A stretch of DNA of 37,355 nt. Origin: Pinguiococcus pyrenoidosus (Eukaryota; Sar; Pinguiophyceae; Pinguiochrysidales; Pinguiochrysidaceae). The notes beneath the pieces were generated by a model. It did not search any database. It was not told where the DNA came from and was given only the letters and a program-made list of their open reading frames with translations. Position 1 is the first letter of the stretch, and each line of letters starts with the position of its first letter. This document shows positions 33,038 through 37,355 of the stretch, piece after piece. The stretch spans positions 1-37,355 of the forward strand of contig JAAMXY010003166.1 in NCBI GenBank assembly GCA_019677205.1. Direction: 5' to 3'. Both the position numbers and the translations under genes were made by a program.

Positions 33038-35813
33038 ATGACCGACACCGACGACCGCGCGGTGAGCTCCGTCCTTCGTTTGTACACTCGGGAGGTGTTC
33101 AGCGACGCACCGGGAGGCGCGGAAAACCCGACGCCCGATGAGCTGGCCGTGCCGCTCGTCGTCCGTCCCGAAGACGCCTCGTCCGCCGCCGTCGTCAAGG
33201 CCATGTGCGCCACGGTCATGGAGCGCTTCGGCCGAATCGTGCGGAAGCGATTCCAGGAGAAAGGCATCGAAGCAGAGAGAGTCCGGCTTCAGGTGACGTG
33301 GTGGCTTGCCGCAAGGTTTCTGCCGAAGCGCCCGATGAGAGCGCTGGGCAGCCATCGTCCGTAGCGGCGGCATAGCAAACGCATGTACGCCGCGACGCTC
33401 CAGATGGCTTTGGCCTTGAATTCAAAGTGCCATGACTTGGGAAGGGGCTCAACGCAGGGAAAAGGCGTTGATGCCGTGTCGATCCGCGATGAATGCAAGC
33501 GCTTGTTGAACGCAACGTTGTCTGGAGAGGCGGTGACAACTCGAGTGAAGTGCCGAAGGGATCCATGGCGCCGAGGCCATCTTCCTAGAGTCTGGGAAAC
33601 ACTGTCCAAAGCTGAACAGCATGCTGACGACGCCAAATTCAGGTCGGAATCCTGGCGTTTCTGCACCACATGGCCAGTGTGAATGGCGGCGCCTCGCCGC
33701 GGTTGCGCGGACCCGAGCAGGACGCTCGCCTGCACTCCCGAAGAGTCTGCGCCGAGGTGGCTCGGAAGCTCAGTCCGGAGACGGCTCAGCAATTCGAAGA
33801 AGTCATCAACGTGATCGATGGGTAGGTGCAACGAAAGATGAAAGATACGCCGCAACACCCAACGGAATCGTGACGACTCGAGCCCCGCTTTTGCTGTTCG
33901 CACCGGGCGACGCAGTCCGACCCCGACGACCTTCTTCTCCGCGACGAGCATAGAGCTGAACGGGGATGTGGAGATTCACAAGCCCACCTGCTGCATCAAC
34001 GTGCCCGTCTCGGTCACGGTCCGTGAAGATGCTGCCGGAGCAGACGGGACCGACTCAGAGGTGAGAGGCCACGGACGGCATGGCGGCAAAGCTGAAGACG
34101 CTTATGCGACGGTCGTAGGATAATGACTTCGGTGTATCGTTGACAAAGAGCAAGCAGGACTCGAGGTATGGGGCCGGCTCGCACAGCAACGCGTCCCCAA
34201 GCGCCATGCATTCCGCGACTGACAACGCTACCCGCACGTAAGAAGCACAGACATCCCCGCTGCTTCGCCCTCCGTTCTGCTCTCCCAACAGATCTGCTGA
34301 TATGGCTTCTCCGCAGGGGAACCAGCCGCCAAGACCGCGGTGGCCAAGTATCGCCGACTACCGCCAACGGCTCGGACGGTTGGGCGTCCAGTGCGTCAAC
34401 CGGCGCTGGGGGGAAATCCGCTTCGGACCGGCAGTATGCCGCGCAACAAGCTGCGCTGGCGGCTGAGAAAGTAAGCGATCGCACACCGACGGGCCACACC
34501 GTCCAGACTAAGTTCTCAGAACACTCCCGGTGCAGCAACTCAACTACGTTCGGCACAATCAGTGGACGCTGCCCGACCTCACTCCATTTATTCCCGCCGA
34601 CCAGTCCGAGTTGCAGACGCACATGGGGGCAGGTGCGCACAAGGAAACCTAGCGGGTGCTTCTCCCCCACTCCCTGTGACAGCCCGCCACTGCAGCTCAG
34701 CAGGAAGCGAAGCGGCGAAGGCTCTCCGAGTCCGGACTGGACTTCCCCTTGGACGGAAGCACAGCACGCGACGCGAGTGCGCTGCCGGGCAGTGGTTCGA
34801 GCCAGCTGCCTCTGTCGACTCAGGCGGATCCTTTCTCCTTCCAAGCGGGTGGAAAGAGTGGGTATGACACTGCGGTAGACGAGCCAATCGATGTGCAAGC
34901 TGGCTGACGTACAACCATCTCATTCCGTGCCGCCAGGCATTCGTCGGCCTTGTCGGCGCCGGGCCAGTTCGCGGGCCACGGCGTCAACGATTTCTTTGGG
35001 GCAAGCACGGCGCTACCGCAGCCTTGGTCTGACCAGCGAGGTTCTCGCGCGGCTGATACGCCCTCGTCCATCCGAAGCGTCGATTCGGTGTCGAGCTTTT
35101 CGAAGGAGCAGATGCTGCCCGCCTCCGTCGGGAGCCTCAGTGACAAAGGCCTTCCGGACCACGAATCGGGCGGGCGCGATCTCTTGACGATGGATTCCGG
35201 TGCTGTTGACGGGCCGTCGCTACGCCGGCACGAACAATCCCAGGTTGATGTGATGCACGACGAGTACATCCGGCAGCTGCTGGTGCGCGCCAACACCAAC
35301 GCAGACACTCTGTCAGAAGAAGAGATTCAGGTGCTGCAGGCGAAGATGGCGTACCAAGCAGCGATCGAGCGCAACCTCAAGTCGCGGGTACGAGCCACAT
35401 TGGCGTCCTTGGACCGTAGTCGTGAGGTCCTCACCAGGTTTCTCCCCTGCAAAAGGCTGCGAGCCAAGTCGCGGAGGCGAGGCCACGGAGCGAGTTCATG
35501 CGCATGCTGCAGTTCCAGCAAATGAGGTAGGCGTCGAAGCGTGTGTCCTACACCACGGCGAGCGCGGCGCTCACCCAAAAGGATACAGGAACTCCATCGT
35601 GAACGAGAATGCGGCAGGCAAACCGGAAGGCTCCGCGGGCAAATCGGTACGCCTGGCCTTCTTTGCTTGGCACGTGAAGCCTTTTGCCAACGCTCCCTTC
35701 GCCCTTTGCAGGGGCGGAAGCGGAAGAAATCAGGAGCTGGTGCCGGCGAGATGCGAAGCCGGGAGGATGTGATCCAGGAACTGCATGCCTTGAAGAATTT
35801 TCAGAGGGATTGA
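33038..35813 (+). CDS. unrecognised, probably nuclear protein with 12 exons
   Basis: Exons 33038-33292, 33404-33532, 33643-33821, 33949-34060, about 34158-34237, 34317-34470, 34536-34632, 34696-34861, 34937-35387, 35438-35526, 35589-35646 and 35712-35813 join to 623 residues; introns are 50-127 nt. The start of exon 5 is ambiguous (34149 is also in phase). The first 200 residues look folded (VKAMCATVMERFGRIVRKRF; a helical VGILAFLHHMASV; VCAEVARKLSPETAQQFEEV). The middle is Ser/Gly/Gln-rich and likely disordered, with a helix AAQQAALAAEKQLNYVRHNQ and a basic AKRRRL signal. Near the end is a helical DEYIRQLLVRANTNADTL segment followed by a second basic patch, GRKRKKS. Two nuclear-signal-like patches suggest a nuclear role. 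I do not recognise a family. Confidence 0.6.
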
Positions 35814-36083
35814 ACATGAGAGACTCCAAGGACAGCATGCACCAGCGGGTTTTTGGTGTCCTCCCTCCGACACGCTGCGCTTTTATGGGACCGAGGATCC
35901 ATGGACAAGGCCGTAGATTGCGACCGATTCTTGATCGTCCATGTGTATTTTGCGACTGAAGCAACCCCCCCAAAAACTAACGAAACCGTTTGCCGTTGTT
36001 TACGAGAGCGCATTGGCGCAAAAGGAAGTGAAGGTGTACTCGCTGCTTCACGATCCGCAATCCTCGTTGTTGACGTAGCGTGG
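35814..36083. other. convergent gap between 12-exon gene and SFT2
   Basis: 270 bp between two stop codons. Open frames from both neighbours' unspliced reads run into it, but with the splice models given here none is coding. No repeat or signal stands out. Confidence 0.4.
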
Positions 36084-37136
36084 CTATGCGAAGAAGCTGC
36101 TCTCCTTCGGCTTGAAGCAGGGGCAGACGGCCTAGAGGGATTGTGAGGATTAGCAGGATGGTCGGACCCTCGTGACGAGGTTCCGCTTACGTAGAAGCAC
36201 TTCCTGCACTTGTTCCGGCAGAAGTCTTGCTGGATGCGCGCGACGAAGGGGATCATCGAGAGCGTGAACCAGAAGTACGCCGCGTACTCCACGAGAATGG
36301 AGATCACGATGATGCCTGCGCGTAGAAATGGATTAGCCGCCGTGAGCAGGCGCCGAGGTTCTGCGTTTCGCAAGCTCTACCGATTCTCGCTCCGTCGGGG
36401 ATTCCGTCGTAAAACGCGCAGAAAAGCGTCAAGAACATCGCGACGAAGAAAAACGTCGTGGCGCCCCAGTGGTACTTGTCGCAGGCCTAGGACCGAAAAT
36501 GGTAACTGCATGGTCGCCGGTTGATTGTATCGTCGCCGCAGAAGCGGTACCTTCTTGGCGTAGACTTTGGGCGTGCTCAGGAACATGGAGCCCACGAGGG
36601 TGATGAGATGTCCGAAGACGAACAGGATCACGAAAGGCGCCGGGTTGCCAGCGAGAAGCTCCTCGAGGCGCGCCAAGGAGCCCAGCGACAAGATCATACC
36701 TGAGCAGCACAAGAGCCCGTCGTGAGTGTCGTTGGGGGTGCTTGGGGCCACTTCCCAAGTGTGTTTGCTTTCATGGTGGCGCCCTCCGCGGTCGCGCACC
36801 GATGAGAGAGCACCCGACGAAGCCGCCGATGCGGTACTTCCAAGGTAGTTTCCCACAGCCCAGTGCGTCGCAGCACGTGTCGTAGGTGCTGGGTTCCTCC
36901 TCTTTGATCCCCATGGCCACCTGCAAGGAGGAGGGCAGTCTTCAGATTTGGCGTGGGGGAGGTTGAGGTGTGTTTGTGGTGCTTCTCTCGAGGGCGTTTT
37001 GGTCTCGACTTCAGTAGGCCGCGTTCACCTCTGCTCGGTGGACTAGACCCGAATTCTTGGACCTGCTGCTTCGTCCGTCTCCGCTGTTGAACAGGCCGGA
37101 GAAGAAGGGCTGCTCGCCGTCCTTGGAGTCACTCAT
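36084..37136 (-). CDS. SFT2: SFT2-type Golgi vesicle transport membrane protein
   Basis: Six exons (37136-37029, 36920-36800, 36699-36551, 36486-36381, 36315-36191, 36131-36084) join to 218 residues; introns are 108, 100, 64, 65 and 59 nt. A polar N-terminus with a CCDALGCGKLPWKYR element is followed by four membrane segments: IGGFVGCSLIGGMILSLGSL, PFVILFVFGHLITLVGSMFL, TTFFFVAMFLTLFCAFYD and IIVISILVEYAAYFWFTLSM. The FxFGHxxxLxGSxFLxxP pattern in the second segment is that of SFT2, a small tetraspanning protein of the Golgi involved in retrograde vesicle fusion. Length matches yeast Sft2 (about 215). The last exon encodes only a Cys/Lys-rich tail, AVCPCFKPKESSFFA, which could carry lipidated or sorting residues. 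Confidence 0.82.
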
Positions 37137-37355
37137 GTCGGTCCACGACCAGCAAAGCGACGAAGCTTCGGTGCTTCTGGTCGGCAGTGCCACTCGAAGG
37201 AATACCAGCGCGACAGACGGAAACGCCCGACGGCCCCCGCGGATCCGCAGGAGACCGAGAGCGGAGAGCGGAGAGGAAGGCTCGAGAAGACCAAGGGGAT
37301 AAAGCATGGGGTGTACTCCCCGGGATTTCGGGCGTGATTCCCCACGCGAGGTTTG
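37137..37355. other. 5' flank of SFT2 at window edge
   Basis: 219 bp upstream of the SFT2 start codon; GC-rich, with GGAGAGCGGAGAG-type short repeats near 37259. No gene was identified before the window ends. Confidence 0.4.

Noticed and set aside
35801-36190. Long C-terminal extension of the SFT2 frame running to 35801
   Set aside because: A strong GTAAGC donor at 36190 and a short final exon ending at 36084 give a compact protein of normal length; the extension also overlaps the end of the opposing gene.

Overview
This is a GC-rich, gene-dense stretch of nuclear DNA from an intron-rich single-celled or algal eukaryote. Every reading points to eukaryotic nuclear genes: GT-AG introns mostly 60-110 nt long, a Pol III tRNA gene, a 40S ribosomal protein, an ER mannosyltransferase, an exosome helicase, a nucleolar RRM protein and a Golgi traffic protein. 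An IQM-type calmodulin-associated protein (a family I know mainly from plants and stramenopiles) and the compact introns lean toward an alga or stramenopile-like protist, but the lineage cannot be fixed from the sequence alone.

Layout from left to right: an array of GCAGATACGTC motifs and an intact MULE-type transposase gene (605-2719, +); an NNF1/PMF1 kinetochore gene (+); an IQM-like gene (-); ribosomal protein uS3 (+); ALG9 mannosyltransferase (-, 6 exons); tRNA-Thr(AGU) (+); a large unrecognised gene (+, 5 exons or more); a 1000-residue unrecognised protein (-); MTR4 RNA helicase (+, 6 exons); a secreted GH3 glycosidase (-, 15 exons); NOP4/RBM28 (+); a 1-Cys peroxiredoxin (-); a 12-exon unrecognised nuclear protein (+); and an SFT2-type Golgi membrane protein (-, 6 exons). 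I rebuilt exon chains by hand from splice signals, phase continuity and family alignment. Joined lengths of all rebuilt multi-exon CDSs are multiples of three.

From NNF1 to SFT2 the twelve protein-coding genes alternate strand without exception, so each intergenic gap is either convergent (about 110-490 bp) or divergent (about 450-1275 bp, probably shared promoters). Simple repeats are strikingly concentrated in introns and gene gaps. Three introns are multiples of three with no stop codon and so are hidden inside longer open frames.

The genes do not form one pathway. MTR4, NOP4/RBM28 and uS3 all belong to ribosome production or function, and ALG9, SFT2 and the GH3 enzyme to the secretory route; the rest are unrelated housekeeping or unknown genes. 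The main unknowns are the two large convergent proteins at 11655-18905, the 12-exon gene at 33038-35813, and the motif array in front of the transposase.
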